A DNA stretch of 5,807 bases from an uncultured Christensenellaceae bacterium (GTDB taxonomy: Bacteria; Bacillota; Clostridia; Christensenellales; Christensenellaceae). This document shows positions 5,477 through 5,807 of the stretch, piece after piece. The notes under the pieces are model-generated. The model was not told the DNA's origin, did no database searches, and was given only the letters and a program-made list of their open reading frames with translations. The translations under genes were made by a program, and so were the position numbers. The stretch is from positions 1 through 5,807 of the forward strand of contig CAKTFI010000068.1 in NCBI GenBank assembly GCA_934555865.1. The letters run 5' to 3'. Numbering within the stretch: the first letter of the stretch is position 1; the number at the start of each line of letters is the position of its first letter.

Positions 5477-5807
5477 GATGATGCGGCTGGCCTCGTCCGC
5501 AGAGATGCGCCCCTTTTGCAGCGCGTTTTTCACATAATCGTTCTGCCGCCCCGCGTCGTGCAGCAGAAGCGCCTGACGGAGGACTTCCTCCGCCTCCTTG
5601 GACAGCGCGGTGGAGGTCGACGCTTTGGCGGATGACTTCGACGACTTGCTGCTCCGCCGAGAGGAGGACCGCCCGCTCCTCTTGGCCGCCGCAGCCGCCT
5701 GCGACAAGGCGAGTTCGCGTTCCCAATTGCTCTGCGCAAGCGCATCCTGCTGCTGCCGGTAATAGAAGTCGCGATCCGCCTGCCAGCTTTCCAGGTCGGA
5801 GAGGTAC
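5465..5807 (-). CDS. C-terminal part of an unrecognised protein with a Ser/Arg/Lys-rich linker (5' end outside window)
   Basis: The frame is open from the window edge to a TAA at 5467-5465 and gives the last 113 or so residues. A TTG codon at 5707 could be read as a start, but the frame continues upstream without a stop, so this is more likely a fragment of a longer gene. The visible part has three zones. First is a polar, aromatic, probably helical segment (DLESWQADRDFYYRQQQ, then SNWERELALSQ). Next is a low-complexity Ala/Ser/Arg/Lys linker (RSGRSSSRRSSKSSKSS). Last is a short helical tail (KEAEEVLRQALLLHDAG, then YVKNALQKGRISADEASRII). The spaced W..DRDFYY pattern suggests a coiled-coil or repeat-type protein. 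No catalytic motif, signal peptide or membrane segment is visible. It lies upstream of the aspS promoter and I see no functional link to the operon. No function is assigned. Reality of the reading frame is fairly sure; identity is unknown. Confidence 0.75.
   Translation of the reverse strand, partial: YLSDLESWQADRDFYYRQQQDALAQSNWERELALSQAAAAAKRSGRSSSRRSSKSSKSSAKASTSTALSKEAEEVLRQALLLHDAGRQNDYVKNALQKGRISADEASRIIRQL

Noticed and set aside
1..5807. CRISPR array, insertion sequence, tRNA or rRNA genes, prophage or defence system
   Set aside because: No spaced repeats, transposase motifs, terminal inverted repeats, tRNA-like cloverleaf or rRNA sequence was seen. The window is otherwise ordinary translation machinery.

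Overview
This is a GC-rich, densely coding bacterial window. Every supported gene is on the minus strand, so it reads from position 5807 down to 1. Gene content, a T-box leader, strong Shine-Dalgarno sites and a consensus sigma-A-type promoter point to a high-GC member of the Clostridia (Firmicutes). An Oscillospiraceae/Ruminococcaceae-like gut bacterium is my best guess, but it is an inference from style and gene content, not from a marker gene.

Layout in transcription order: (1) 5807-5465, the C-terminal end of an unrecognised protein with a Ser/Arg/Lys-rich linker. (2) 5464-4996, a 469-base intergenic region holding a near-perfect promoter and a long T-box riboswitch that ends in an intrinsic terminator. 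(3) 4995-2932, a single 687-residue reading frame that encodes a complete bacterial-type aspartyl-tRNA synthetase (AspRS) fused to a complete GatC subunit. (4) 2913-1474, gatA. (5) 1487-45, gatB, overlapping gatA by 14 bases. (6) 44-1, a short stretch with a Shine-Dalgarno-like sequence that may precede another gene running off the edge.

Together these genes form one operon for indirect aminoacyl-tRNA synthesis. A relaxed-specificity AspRS would charge tRNA-Asn with aspartate, and GatCAB would amidate Asp-tRNA(Asn) to Asn-tRNA(Asn), and possibly Glu-tRNA(Gln) to Gln-tRNA(Gln). GatA releases ammonia from glutamine or asparagine, GatB activates the misacylated tRNA and GatC holds the complex together. 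Fusing GatC to AspRS would covalently tether charging enzyme and amidotransferase, a built-in transamidosome.

The regulatory logic fits. The T-box specifier loop reads AAC (Asn), overlapping GAA (Glu) by a one-base shift, and has no Asp codon in the canonical position. The operon therefore appears to respond to uncharged tRNA-Asn, the final product's tRNA, and perhaps tRNA-Glu, rather than tRNA-Asp. The fusion and the overlapping Asn/Glu specifier are the two most interesting points. Both have precedents that I recall, so the combination is notable rather than certainly new.
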